The notes: generated by a model from the sequence alone, not told the origin. Positions 1 through 7,196 are shown, numbered from the stretch's first letter. The stretch: DNA of 8,007 nt from Alistipes sp. (GCA_017391665.1 JAFOXS010000087.1:1-8007), one strand, 5' to 3'. Program-made: numbers and translations.

Positions 1-791
1 CCGTACTTGCCATCCTCGATAAGACGCATATTAGCCTCCCATGCGGCGATAGCACCCGTACCGCTACCCACTGCCTGGAAGTAGTAGTCGGGAATACGAC
101 CGATTGTAGTTGTGGCTGAGAGAACCGTTGTAGCCATACCGTCACGGCGTGCAACGTTCTTTGCACCGCCCTCGGCATAGAAACGGGGCGATTTGAGTGC
201 CATATCGCTCAGGTGGATAGCGTCGAAGTAGTCACCACCCTTCTCGCACGAGATGAGCTTCACGCAGGGGTTGATAGGCTTCTCGAACCACATAGCCGAG
301 AGGTTGTCGGCGGGAACTGACAAGAGCAAGGGTATATTATTCTCCGAGCATACCTTTGCAAAAGCGCGGGCCGTGTTGCCAGCCGATGCCACTACGAGGA
401 TGCGCTTCTCGTCGGGGTTTATGCGACCGCATACGCTGTATGCCTCGGTCTCCTTGAATGAGCCGGTGGTCATCTTGGCGCCGTGGCGAGGCGAGTAGCC
501 GTTCAGCGTGATGTAGAGGTTCTCCAGTCCGAGGTGCTTTGCAAGGCCCTCGCTGCGGTATGTCACGGGCGCAGCCGAGCCCTTCAATAGGCGGCTGATA
601 GGCAGCCAGTCGCAGAAGGTGTAGAAACCGTAGTCCTCACCCTTGAGTTCCAACTCTTTCTTGTCGTAGATGGCACGCACGAGCGAAGGCTCCTGACACT
701 CCTTATCCTCGAGTACCCAGCCTGTATCCTCAAATGTGCGCTCCGTGGCCACGCATTGCAGCGTATATGCAGTAGGTTTGAAATCTTTCAT
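1..791 (-). CDS. Probable cysteate synthase (PLP-dependent, threonine-synthase fold), 3' end outside window
   Basis: The first 263 codons are present and the C-terminus lies off the left edge. The protein belongs to the fold-type II PLP enzymes. GSFKETEA (about residues 110-117) places the Schiff-base lysine at Lys113, ASAGNTARAF (135-144) is the substrate-carboxylate loop, and GSGTGA (242-247) matches the glycine-rich PLP-phosphate loop. True threonine synthases normally read SFKDRG at the lysine. The KETEA variant together with GNTARAFA is what I associate with cysteate synthase, which makes L-cysteate from O-phosphoserine and sulfite. In methanogens that feeds coenzyme M; in Bacteroidota cysteate is the head-group precursor of sulfonolipids (capnines). 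The enzyme is expected to be cytoplasmic, with no signal peptide. The ATG at 791 is chosen because an AT-rich leader without Shine-Dalgarno and divergent promoter-like elements lie just upstream. The alternative is an unusual threonine synthase paralogue; the family is secure, the exact substrate less so. Confidence 0.75.
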   Translation of the reverse strand, partial: MKDFKPTAYTLQCVATERTFEDTGWVLEDKECQEPSLVRAIYDKKELELKGEDYGFYTFCDWLPISRLLKGSAAPVTYRSEGLAKHLGLENLYITLNGYSPRHGAKMTTGSFKETEAYSVCGRINPDEKRILVVASAGNTARAFAKVCSENNIPLLLSVPADNLSAMWFEKPINPCVKLISCEKGGDYFDAIHLSDMALKSPRFYAEGGAKNVARRDGMATTVLSATTTIGRIPDYYFQAVGSGTGAIAAWEANMRLIEDGKY

Positions 792-842
792 TTATAGTTT
801 GTTTTTGTATTTTCTTGCTGTGCAAAATTAATAAATTTCGGC

Positions 843-850
843 CAAAGATA
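843..850 (-). promoter_or_regulatory. Candidate -7 element for the cysteate synthase gene
   Basis: Read on the minus strand this is TATCTTTG, a full match to the Bacteroidota -7 consensus TAnnTTTG. It lies about 52 bases upstream of the start at 791. A second match, TAATTTTG, lies at 823-830. Neither has a convincing TTG -33 element at the usual 19-21 base spacing, so which one is used cannot be decided from sequence. Confidence 0.4.
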
Positions 851-864
851 AGGATATTGCACTA

Positions 865-880
865 TAAATTTGTACATTTG
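865..880 (+). promoter_or_regulatory. Tandem candidate -7 elements for the SGNH esterase gene
   Basis: Two adjacent matches to TAnnTTTG occur here: TAAATTTG (865-872) and TACATTTG (873-880). They would start transcription roughly 30-45 bases before the ATG at 917. No clear -33 TTG is visible at the right distance. They lie only 15 bases from the opposing minus-strand element, so the two divergent promoters would compete for or share the same DNA. Confidence 0.4.
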
Positions 881-916
881 CGTAAAGCGAAAACAAATTA
901 ATTAAATATTATTGCT

Positions 917-1636
917 ATGAAACGACTTTTTTTGACTCTCTCACTGTGCCTGGCTGCAGTTGTGGCCGTTGCGCAGAATGACAAGAAGACCGATTGGGCG
1001 CAGTTCTATCGCTATGCCGAGGCTAATAAGACGGTGACAACCCGTCCCGATGCGGTATTTATGGGTAACTCAATCACCGACGGCTGGGCATCGCAGGATC
1101 CCGAGTTCTTCAAGCAGAATAACTTCGTTGGTCGCGGTATCAGCGGTCAGACCTCGTCGGAGATGCTTGTTCGCTTCCGTCGCGATGTGATTGATCTGAA
1201 TCCCCGTTGTGTTGTGATTCTGTCGGGAACGAACGATGTGGCACGCAATAACGGTTATATCGCACCCGAGAATACGGTGGGTAACATCATTTCGATGTGC
1301 GAGCTGGCAAAGGCCAATGGTATTGAGGTGGTGCTCTGCTCTGTTACGCCTACGTCTGTTTTTGGCTGGCGTAAGGAGATTTCGCCCGCGCAGCCTATCC
1401 GCGATTTGAATAAGATGCTCGAGGCATACGCCAAGGAGGCCGGTATTCACTTCCTGAACTACTACCCTGCTCTGACAGACGATAAGGGCGGCCTTCCCGA
1501 GAAGTGGAGCCGTGATACCTGCCACCCCAACCTGGAGTGCTACCGCACCGTGATGGAGCCTATGGTTTGCGAGGCTATCGATAAGGTGCTGATGACACCG
1601 AAGAAGAAGTTGCATAAGCCTATGCCCGTAAAGTAG
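917..1636 (+). CDS. Secreted SGNH/GDSL-family esterase (acylhydrolase)
   Basis: The 239-residue protein has a signal peptide (residues 1-19, basic start, hydrophobic core, AVA before Gln20), so it is probably periplasmic or exported. All SGNH blocks are visible. GNSIT (50-54) carries nucleophile Ser52, a Gly lies in the GRGISGQTS segment (72-80), GTND (104-107) supplies the oxyanion Asn106, and DTCHPN (200-205) gives Asp200 and His203 of the catalytic triad. Such enzymes hydrolyse O-acyl or O-acetyl esters, in gut Bacteroidota often on carbohydrates, but the substrate cannot be read from sequence. The ATG at 917 is followed directly by the signal peptide. Upstream DNA is AT-rich without Shine-Dalgarno, normal for the phylum. 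The gene is monocistronic, divergent from the cysteate synthase gene and closed by the hairpin at 1653-1690. The C-terminal tail (about 228-239) is lysine-rich. Family assignment is firm; a link to neighbouring genes is not shown. Confidence 0.92.
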   Translation: MKRLFLTLSLCLAAVVAVAQNDKKTDWAQFYRYAEANKTVTTRPDAVFMGNSITDGWASQDPEFFKQNNFVGRGISGQTSSEMLVRFRRDVIDLNPRCVVILSGTNDVARNNGYIAPENTVGNIISMCELAKANGIEVVLCSVTPTSVFGWRKEISPAQPIRDLNKMLEAYAKEAGIHFLNYYPALTDDKGGLPEKWSRDTCHPNLECYRTVMEPMVCEAIDKVLMTPKKKLHKPMPVK

Positions 1637-1652
1637 CAGGCGCACACAAAAT

Positions 1653-1690
1653 AAAAATCCCGAGGCCACAAAGGCTTCGGGATTTTTTTT
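1653..1690. terminator. Bidirectional rho-independent terminator between convergent genes
   Basis: A 15-base arm (1653-1667) pairs with 1673-1687 around the loop ACAAA, with a single G-U wobble. The core is ATCCCGA/TCGGGAT with GCC/GGC at the top. Eight T's follow on the plus strand (1683-1690), and the A-run at 1653-1657 gives a T-run on the minus strand. The hairpin is therefore suited to stopping both the esterase transcript (stop 16 bases before) and the pot operon transcript (potD stop 8-10 bases before). Confidence 0.93.
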
Positions 1691-1697
1691 GTTGTAT

Positions 1698-3011
1698 CTA
1701 CCATCTGCGGCGGCGTTGGCGGCGTTGTTTGATTTTGCGGATGATTCCCACCACAATCATTACTCCAATAGCCAACAAAATGACAATAACCATCCAGTTA
1801 TTCAGATTATCGCCCTTTACTCTCGACCACATAGCCAGCAGAGCCTCGGTGCGTGAGCCGCTGTCGTGCATCATCGCACAGCGCTCGATAACCTCACGGT
1901 CGGGGTACATCACGGGGTTGATTACCACGCTATCCGCCCCCTCGCCAAAGAAATAGGTCAGATCCTGCGCCTGCTCCAGACCAGCCTCCACAGCCGACTC
2001 TGACATATACTCCATAATCTCGGGTGTGCCGATAACGCTCACGTAACCAATCTCCTCCATATTGCGGATGGCATTCTCGGGCTTGCACATAAAGTTGATG
2101 AAGTACGAGGCAGCCTTGGTATTCTTGGCGTACTTGGGGATAACCCAGCCGTCGAACCACACGATACTACCCTCCTTGGGCACGGTGTAATCCAGCTCAA
2201 CATCCACAGCCTCGGCCTCCTCGATAGCCCACGCAGCATCGCCGCTCCACGAGAGGTTAAGCCATGCCTTCTCCTTGGTCATAATCTCCTTGCCGAAGTC
2301 GGCCTCCCAGCCCGCAACGTAGGGCTTCGCCTTTTTCAGAAGTGCCTCCACCGTGGCAATAGACTCGTCCGACGAGTCGTGCATCAGATCCTGCAAAGTG
2401 ACCTCGCCCGAGCGCAGACGATCCTGGTTGGCGTAGATCAATAGAGGACTATACACATCGCGGAAGGCATCCTTGATAAGGAGCTTCTTGTCGAACTTCT
2501 CGTTCCACAGTGCGCTCCACGTGCTAACCTCCTCCTCGGTGACGTATCTGGTGTTATAGAGGAAGCCCGTAGTACCCCACATATAACCCACGGCGTAGTC
2601 GTTGGGATTCTTGCCACTGCCGTCGATCTGGCTGAATACGTTCTGTATATAAGGAGCTACGTTGCCCAGGTAGTTGGGCGTAGAGCCGAAATCCTTGTTG
2701 ATGGGCAGCAGCAGGTCGTTCTTGAGCATACGCTCGATGATGTACTCCGAGGGGCATGCCACATCGAAATCCTCCTTGCCGCGCTCAATCTTGGCAAGCA
2801 TGATCTCGTTGATATCGAAGAGCTGATAGACAACCTCCACCTCCTCGCCCGTCTGCTCGTAATACCACTCCTCGAACTCGGAGAGTAGCGACTCGTCGAT
2901 GTAGTCGGCCCAGTTATAGACCTTGAGAATCTTCTGGCGAGCATCATCCTTCGAGCAGCCTGCGCCGAGAAGCATGGCCGCAGCAAATAATATGTAAATC
3001 AGACGTTTCAT
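1698..3011 (-). CDS. potD: Spermidine/putrescine-binding protein PotD, lipoprotein with C-terminal membrane anchor
   Basis: This is the substrate-binding component of the polyamine ABC importer, 437 residues against about 348 in E. coli PotD. A lipoprotein signal peptide ends at Cys19. YNWADYID (32-39) matches the PotD opening motif, PSEYI (87-91) the Ser/Tyr pocket, and SWSGD (254-258), VWFDG (284-288) and IGY (321-323) the remaining pocket segments. Relative to E. coli PotD, Trp34, Tyr37, Ser83, Tyr85, Trp229, Trp255, Asp257 and Tyr293 are retained here as 34, 37, 88, 90, 255, 285, 287 and 323. Asp168 aligns with Ala182, Glu171 with Asp185 and Glu36 with Asp36. After the fold ends near residue 402, a hydrophobic helix (406-424) and an arginine-rich tail (425-437) follow, which ordinary PotD lacks. 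CSKDD after the lipobox resembles the Bacteroidota surface-export signal. It is the last gene of the operon; its start overlaps the potC stop by 4 bases and has its own strong ribosome site. Confidence 0.93.
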   Translation of the reverse strand: MKRLIYILFAAAMLLGAGCSKDDARQKILKVYNWADYIDESLLSEFEEWYYEQTGEEVEVVYQLFDINEIMLAKIERGKEDFDVACPSEYIIERMLKNDLLLPINKDFGSTPNYLGNVAPYIQNVFSQIDGSGKNPNDYAVGYMWGTTGFLYNTRYVTEEEVSTWSALWNEKFDKKLLIKDAFRDVYSPLLIYANQDRLRSGEVTLQDLMHDSSDESIATVEALLKKAKPYVAGWEADFGKEIMTKEKAWLNLSWSGDAAWAIEEAEAVDVELDYTVPKEGSIVWFDGWVIPKYAKNTKAASYFINFMCKPENAIRNMEEIGYVSVIGTPEIMEYMSESAVEAGLEQAQDLTYFFGEGADSVVINPVMYPDREVIERCAMMHDSGSRTEALLAMWSRVKGDNLNNWMVIVILLAIGVMIVVGIIRKIKQRRQRRRRW

Positions 3012-3811
3012 CGTGTAGCCTCCTTTCTCTTTGCTGCTCGCTGTGAGCGAACGTTAATGACGATGAGCAGTATCAGTACCGTCACGAAAATGATGGTTGA
3101 CAGGGGTCGCAACTCGGGTGTAAGACCTCCCTTGCGGGCATCGGCGTAGATGTATGTAGAGAGAGTCTCCAGACCTTCAGTGCCGATGGTGAAGATCGTA
3201 ACGGCGAAGTCGTCAATCGAGAGCGTGAAGGCAAGGATAAAGCCCGAAATCATACCCGGCTTAATCTCGGGGATGATAACCTTGCGCAGTGCCTGCCATG
3301 GTGTAGCGCCCAGGTCGAGTGCCGCCTCGTAGATGTTGGGATTCATCTGCTGCAGGCGTGGCATTACACACAGCACGACGTATGGCGTACAGAAGGTGAT
3401 GTGGGCAAGGATTACGGTGGCGTATCCCTGCGTGATGCCAAGACTCACGAACAAAAGGAACAATGAGATACCCGTGATAATGTCGGGGTTAAGCATCGGA
3501 ATGTTGTTCAGTGTGTTGATCACGGCCTTCTTGCGACCATAGAGGTTGTGGATTCCCACGGCAGCGATACTACCCAGAATGGTAGAGAGTGCAGCTGCCA
3601 CGATGGCAATGATGAGTGTATTCTCAATCGCGCTCAGCAATGAGTGATGCACACCGCCCGAGAAGAGCGACGTGTATAGTTTGGTTGAAAAACCGGTCCA
3701 GTTACCCAGCACCTTGGCTTCGGTGAAGGAGAAGATGGCAATGATAAGAATGGGGGCATAGAGCATTGCCAGCAGGAACCACAGATAGGCTTGTGCAAAA
3801 AACTTCTTCAT
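3008..3811 (-). CDS. potC: Polyamine ABC transporter permease PotC
   Basis: The 267-residue inner-membrane protein is close to the 264 of E. coli PotC. It shows about six hydrophobic segments, the first at residues 10-29. The EAA loop that docks on the ATPase runs at 162-181 (EAALDLGA ... IIPEIKPG). PDIITGISLFLLFV (109-122) is characteristic of PotC. It forms the translocation channel as a heterodimer with PotB. Its ATG shares one base with the potB stop (TGATG arrangement) and its stop overlaps the potD start, which indicates translational coupling. A GGGAGG ribosome site lies 9 bases before the ATG. Nothing in the protein departs from the family. Confidence 0.95.
   Translation of the reverse strand: MKKFFAQAYLWFLLAMLYAPILIIAIFSFTEAKVLGNWTGFSTKLYTSLFSGGVHHSLLSAIENTLIIAIVAAALSTILGSIAAVGIHNLYGRKKAVINTLNNIPMLNPDIITGISLFLLFVSLGITQGYATVILAHITFCTPYVVLCVMPRLQQMNPNIYEAALDLGATPWQALRKVIIPEIKPGMISGFILAFTLSIDDFAVTIFTIGTEGLETLSTYIYADARKGGLTPELRPLSTIIFVTVLILLIVINVRSQRAAKRKEATR
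3019..3026 (-). promoter_or_regulatory. Strong Shine-Dalgarno site for potD
   Basis: Minus-strand AAAGGAGG lies inside the end of potC, 7 bases before the potD ATG. This is a near-perfect canonical site in a window whose leader genes (cysteate synthase, esterase, barrel, potB) show none. It supports the chosen potD start and suggests independent or boosted translation of the binding protein. Confidence 0.8.
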
Positions 3812-4608
3812 CAGATGATTCCTCCCTCGTTAGAGGCACGGTCCCCGTCGCCGTCGCTGAATAGCTCGGTAGCAAAGATGATTACCAGCATAATCAGCGA
3901 CAAGGCTGCGCCATAGTTCCACATTCCGTTATTAATATTCTCCTGGATGGTTGTTCCGAACAGCTTGATGTTGTTCATGGTGAGCAACTCTGAGATAGCA
4001 AAGGTTGATATTGTAGGCATAAATACCATCATCACGCCACTCATAACGCCAGGCATTGACAGAGGCACCACTACCTTGCGGAAGACAGTCATGGGATTTG
4101 CACCCAAGTCCTGTGCTGCCTCGATGTAGCTGTGATCCATCTTCTGCATTACGTTGTAGATGGGGTAAATCATAAATGGCAGGAAGTTATAGACCATACC
4201 GAAGATCAGCGCACCCTCGCCCAGCGGCAGTCGCAGGAAGTCGAACAGAGCGACCGTTGCCAGCGTGCGAACCAGAATATTGATCCACATGGGTAGGATG
4301 AAGAGTACGACCATAACCTTTGAACGGCACAGCTCCGAGTTGCTCAGGATGTAGGCCGCGGGATAGCCCAGCAGTATGCAGAGCACTGTAGTGACTATGG
4401 CTATGCCTATAGAATAGACAAACGTATTGGCTGCCTCGGGGCTTGAGATAAACTTCGAGAAGTTGGCAAGCGTAAAGTTGCCCTCGGCATCCTGAAAAGC
4501 ATAGAGGAAGATCAGGATGAGCGGCAACACCACAAAGCCAACGAGGAATATCGCATAGGGGATACTCCACGTGCTGCGCTTGAGGAAGAATCTGAGTAGT
4601 TGTTTCAT
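3811..4608 (-). CDS. potB: Polyamine ABC transporter permease PotB
   Basis: The 265-residue inner-membrane permease compares with about 275 residues in E. coli PotB. The hydrophobic segments begin with residues 16-38, then 62-88, 98-121 and 133-153, with further ones after the EAA loop. The EAA loop at 163-182 (EAAQDLGA ... VVVPLSMPG) contacts PotA. The N-terminal cytoplasmic stretch is basic (KRFFLKR-like), consistent with N-in topology, and the C-terminal tail after the last helix is short, acidic and glycine-rich (about 251-265). It pairs with PotC. The start lies 20 bases after potA with no Shine-Dalgarno, and its end overlaps the potC start by one base. Order and sequence match the potABCD arrangement known from E. 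coli. Confidence 0.95.
   Translation of the reverse strand: MKQLLRFFLKRSTWSIPYAIFLVGFVVLPLILIFLYAFQDAEGNFTLANFSKFISSPEAANTFVYSIGIAIVTTVLCILLGYPAAYILSNSELCRSKVMVVLFILPMWINILVRTLATVALFDFLRLPLGEGALIFGMVYNFLPFMIYPIYNVMQKMDHSYIEAAQDLGANPMTVFRKVVVPLSMPGVMSGVMMVFMPTISTFAISELLTMNNIKLFGTTIQENINNGMWNYGAALSLIMLVIIFATELFSDGDGDRASNEGGII
3821..3826 (-). promoter_or_regulatory. Shine-Dalgarno site for potC
   Basis: Minus-strand GGGAGG lies within the last codons of potB, 9 bases upstream of the potC ATG. It accompanies the 1-base stop/start overlap and probably supports reinitiation at potC. Confidence 0.7.
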
Positions 4609-4628
4609 TGTTTACTTCGCTCAAAAGT

Positions 4629-6011
4629 TTATACTCGCTTGATGCGGATATCGTCGGGCATAATTTTTACACCCACGATGTCGCGGTCGTCCCACACGTC
4701 GTGCGTATCGACGTAGATGTTGTCGCCATCGAAGGTGCGAACGGTAAGGTGATAGTGGTCGCCCTTGTAGAGGATAAAGCGTACATCGCCAACCAGCATG
4801 CCGTCCTCCTTGTTGTCCATGAGCTCGATGCGGTCGAAATTAACCTCCACCTCCACTTTCTCGCCACCCGTGATGCCGGCCTGCTCGTTGCACACGAACT
4901 GTGTTGAGAGGAACTCAACGTGTGTAGAGTCTATCATCGTGGCCTCGAAGGTGTTGCATGTGCGCTCCTTATGCATTACGTGAATGTCGGAAGGCTTGAT
5001 GATCATGCTCACCTGCTGCCCTACCTCGAAGGCGTTATAGTCCTGAATCATAATCTCGTAACCATCGGGTGTGGTGACGGTCATCTCGTAGTGTACGCCC
5101 TTGAATATGCACGACTGCACGGTGCCCTCGAGCATGCCTGAGTCGGTCTTGGCCATAATATATATATCCTCGGGACGGATAACAACATCGACGGGTGCAT
5201 TCTCGCCAAAACCCTCATCGACGCACTCCCACTCGCGACCCATGAAACTTACAACCCGATCCTCGACCATAGTGCCATTGAGGATGTTGCTCTCGCCGAT
5301 AAAGTCAGCTACGAACGAGTTTGCAGGCTCGTTGTAGATGTCGGTAGGTGTGCCGATCTGCTGCACCTTACCCTCGCTCATCACAACGATCGTATCGCTC
5401 AGCGTAAGAGCCTCCTCCTGATCGTGTGTAACATAGACGAAGGTGATGCCCAGTGTCTTATGCATATCCTTGAGCTCCATCTGCATATCCTTGCGCATCT
5501 TAAGATCCAAAGCTGCCAACGGCTCGTCCAAAAGAAGTACCTGCGGACGGTTTACAATAGCTCGGGCGATAGCCACACGCTGCTGCTGACCTCCCGACAG
5601 AGAGTTTACATCGCGCCACTCGTAGTCGGTCATGCCCACCATCTTTAGTGCCTTGCGAACGCGCAACTCAATCTCATCATCCTTTACCTTCTTGAGCTTA
5701 AGGCCAAAGGCGATGTTATCATAGACGTTCAGATGAGGGAAGAGTGCATAACGCTGGAATACTGTATTTACAGGGCGCTCATGCGGTGGAACGCTGGTAA
5801 TATCCTTGCCATCGATGCGTATCTCACCCTCATCGGCGGTGCCGAAGCCTGCCAGAATACGCAGCAATGTGGTCTTTCCACAACCTGAAGGGCCGAGGAT
5901 TGTGACAAACTCACCCTTCTTTACAAACAAACTAACATCATCCAAAACCTGCTTGTCGCCAAAACTTTTAGATATGTGGCTCAACTCGATGATGAAATTT
6001 GAATCTTTCAT
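4629..6011 (-). CDS. potA: Polyamine ABC transporter ATPase PotA with duplicated C-terminal regulatory unit
   Basis: This cytoplasmic ATPase drives polyamine import. The nucleotide-binding domain covers residues 1 to about 240. It contains Walker [10 protein letters not shown] (40-48), Q-loop Gln86 in FQRYALFPH, signature LSGGQQQ (138-144), Walker B LLLDEP (159-164), D-loop ALD (167-169) and switch His196. All catalytic residues are intact. The length is 460 residues against 378 for E. coli PotA. The excess is a second copy of the regulatory/TOBE-type unit: residues 246-345 and 356-457 align with each other, best over 292-345 and 404-457 (about 20 of 54 identical by eye, sharing GML.G.V, KG.HY and P.DI). 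The gene follows the barrel gene after 42 bases with no terminator seen, and precedes potB by 20 bases. AAAGGA abuts the ATG too closely to be a standard ribosome site. PotA is preferred over other MalK/CysA-type ATPases because of the adjacent potBCD. Confidence 0.95.
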   Translation of the reverse strand: MKDSNFIIELSHISKSFGDKQVLDDVSLFVKKGEFVTILGPSGCGKTTLLRILAGFGTADEGEIRIDGKDITSVPPHERPVNTVFQRYALFPHLNVYDNIAFGLKLKKVKDDEIELRVRKALKMVGMTDYEWRDVNSLSGGQQQRVAIARAIVNRPQVLLLDEPLAALDLKMRKDMQMELKDMHKTLGITFVYVTHDQEEALTLSDTIVVMSEGKVQQIGTPTDIYNEPANSFVADFIGESNILNGTMVEDRVVSFMGREWECVDEGFGENAPVDVVIRPEDIYIMAKTDSGMLEGTVQSCIFKGVHYEMTVTTPDGYEIMIQDYNAFEVGQQVSMIIKPSDIHVMHKERTCNTFEATMIDSTHVEFLSTQFVCNEQAGITGGEKVEVEVNFDRIELMDNKEDGMLVGDVRFILYKGDHYHLTVRTFDGDNIYVDTHDVWDDRDIVGVKIMPDDIRIKRV

Positions 6012-6053
6012 TTCCTTTAAATATTCGGGATTAATAAAATGTAAACCTGTTGA

Positions 6054-7196
6054 TTATTTAACCCTGCGGGTAATGTGCTCTACGGCATTGACCAGGTCGA
6101 ACTTCCATGTAAGACCGATGTTCAGTGCGTGACGATTGGTGTAATTGTTTGATGTCCAGGCAGCATGGAGTCGTATACTCTTGTTCTCCTTTAAGGGGAA
6201 GTACTCCACTCCTGCGCCGTAGAAGATGTAATCCTCACCTGGAACAATGTATGCAGGAAGTACGGCTGTATTTTCGTCGTTGGCTGCAATCTGATCCTCT
6301 ACGCTGAGGTACTCGCCCCAGATGTCGTATGGGAGTTCTGCGCCCATGCGCTCCCAACCGAACTTGGCGAACAGACGTACCGACTCGCCAAGATTAACCG
6401 AAGGCATGATGTTGAGCGTAACGTCGTCGAACATATTCTTAACCTTGTCGCCTCGCATAATGTAATCAACCATCAGAGAGAAATCGCCTATGTAGAACAT
6501 GTTGCCCAATGCCAGCATCTTGACAAATGAGCCCGGAGCGTACTCCAGCATGTTGAATGTCCAGATTGACTCGTAGCTATCCCATGCACCATACCAGCCC
6601 AGATTGTAGGCGTGCATATTCTCCTCGCGGGGAGCAAATGCAAAGGGTGAGTTGGTTACCTGAAAAGCAAATGAAGAGGTCTCCGACGGATTGGTCCACA
6701 TGGTCTTTACTCCCCACTGATAGCATGCAAAGGAGTTGTAGAACATGGAGTTCATGTCGAAGTATGAGTCGATGTCGTAGGCGTCGTACTCGAAGCTACC
6801 CACCATCAGAACATCCTTACCTGCGGTAAATGAGAAGCCTTCAACCTCGTAGGTGAGGTTGAGCCAGTCGGTATTCTCGAAAATGGATGGATCTTCGCCG
6901 TGAGCCATATCCAGACGCTGGCTGAGCGAGTATGAGAAGTGCTTGCCAATTTTACCGTCAATGTTGAGCCAGAAACCGTCTCCGCCAAGGCCTGCGGAGT
7001 CACCGGAGACTATGCGGTTGTAACTAAAACGCGAATCCAATGAGATAGAGGGAACCCAATCCGCACCATCTGCACCAATACCATCCTCCCCGGATGAAGA
7101 CCCATAGGCTGTCGCACTACTATTCACTTCCTGCGCCCAGGCCATAGAGCCAGCCATGATAAACATAGCCCCCAAAAAGGTTAATAGTCTCTTCAT
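6054..7196 (-). CDS. Outer-membrane beta-barrel (porin-like) protein heading the pot operon
   Basis: The 380-residue protein has a signal peptide (cleavage likely after Ala21 in AWA-QEV). The mature part is made of alternating aromatic/hydrophobic and polar residues typical of barrel strands, such as FSYSLSQRLDM, LNLTYEVEGFSFTAGK and RLHAAWTSNNY. GLTWKF, ending at Phe366, resembles a final strand, but a 14-residue basic tail (DLVNAVEHITRRVK) follows where porins normally stop. Long acidic and glycine-rich stretches occur, for example GEDGIGADGADW after the signal peptide. The general look is of an OprP/OprO-type Bacteroidota porin, although I recognise no diagnostic motif. Position as first gene, 42 bases before potA with no visible terminator and behind a well-formed promoter, suggests co-transcription. 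The inferred job is outer-membrane entry of polyamines; the acidic loops would suit a cationic solute. The transport role is inference; the barrel nature is well supported. Confidence 0.8.
   Translation of the reverse strand: MKRLLTFLGAMFIMAGSMAWAQEVNSSATAYGSSSGEDGIGADGADWVPSISLDSRFSYNRIVSGDSAGLGGDGFWLNIDGKIGKHFSYSLSQRLDMAHGEDPSIFENTDWLNLTYEVEGFSFTAGKDVLMVGSFEYDAYDIDSYFDMNSMFYNSFACYQWGVKTMWTNPSETSSFAFQVTNSPFAFAPREENMHAYNLGWYGAWDSYESIWTFNMLEYAPGSFVKMLALGNMFYIGDFSLMVDYIMRGDKVKNMFDDVTLNIMPSVNLGESVRLFAKFGWERMGAELPYDIWGEYLSVEDQIAANDENTAVLPAYIVPGEDYIFYGAGVEYFPLKENKSIRLHAAWTSNNYTNRHALNIGLTWKFDLVNAVEHITRRVK

Noticed and set aside
253..498. Plus-strand open frame of 81 codons
   Set aside because: It lies opposite the cysteate synthase coding sequence, whose motifs occupy the same bases on the other strand.
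1..791. Annotation as plain threonine synthase
   Set aside because: The PLP-lysine motif reads SFKETEA rather than SFKDRG, and GNTARAFA is atypical for threonine synthase. Kept as an alternative only.
1070..1756. Long minus-strand open frame (228 codons) opposite the esterase gene
   Set aside because: It is antisense to a clear SGNH gene, crosses the strong terminator at 1653-1690, overlaps the potD 3' end and has a low-complexity, Arg/His/Leu-rich translation with no recognisable motif. It is a compositional shadow.
4608..4907. Plus-strand open frame of 99 codons opposite potA
   Set aside because: It is an antisense shadow of the duplicated potA C-terminal region. The Val/His-rich translation mirrors the codons of the real gene.
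6012..6053. Possible terminator or separate promoter between the barrel gene and potA
   Set aside because: No stable hairpin is present, and TACATTTT is only a near-match to the -7 element with no -33 partner seen.
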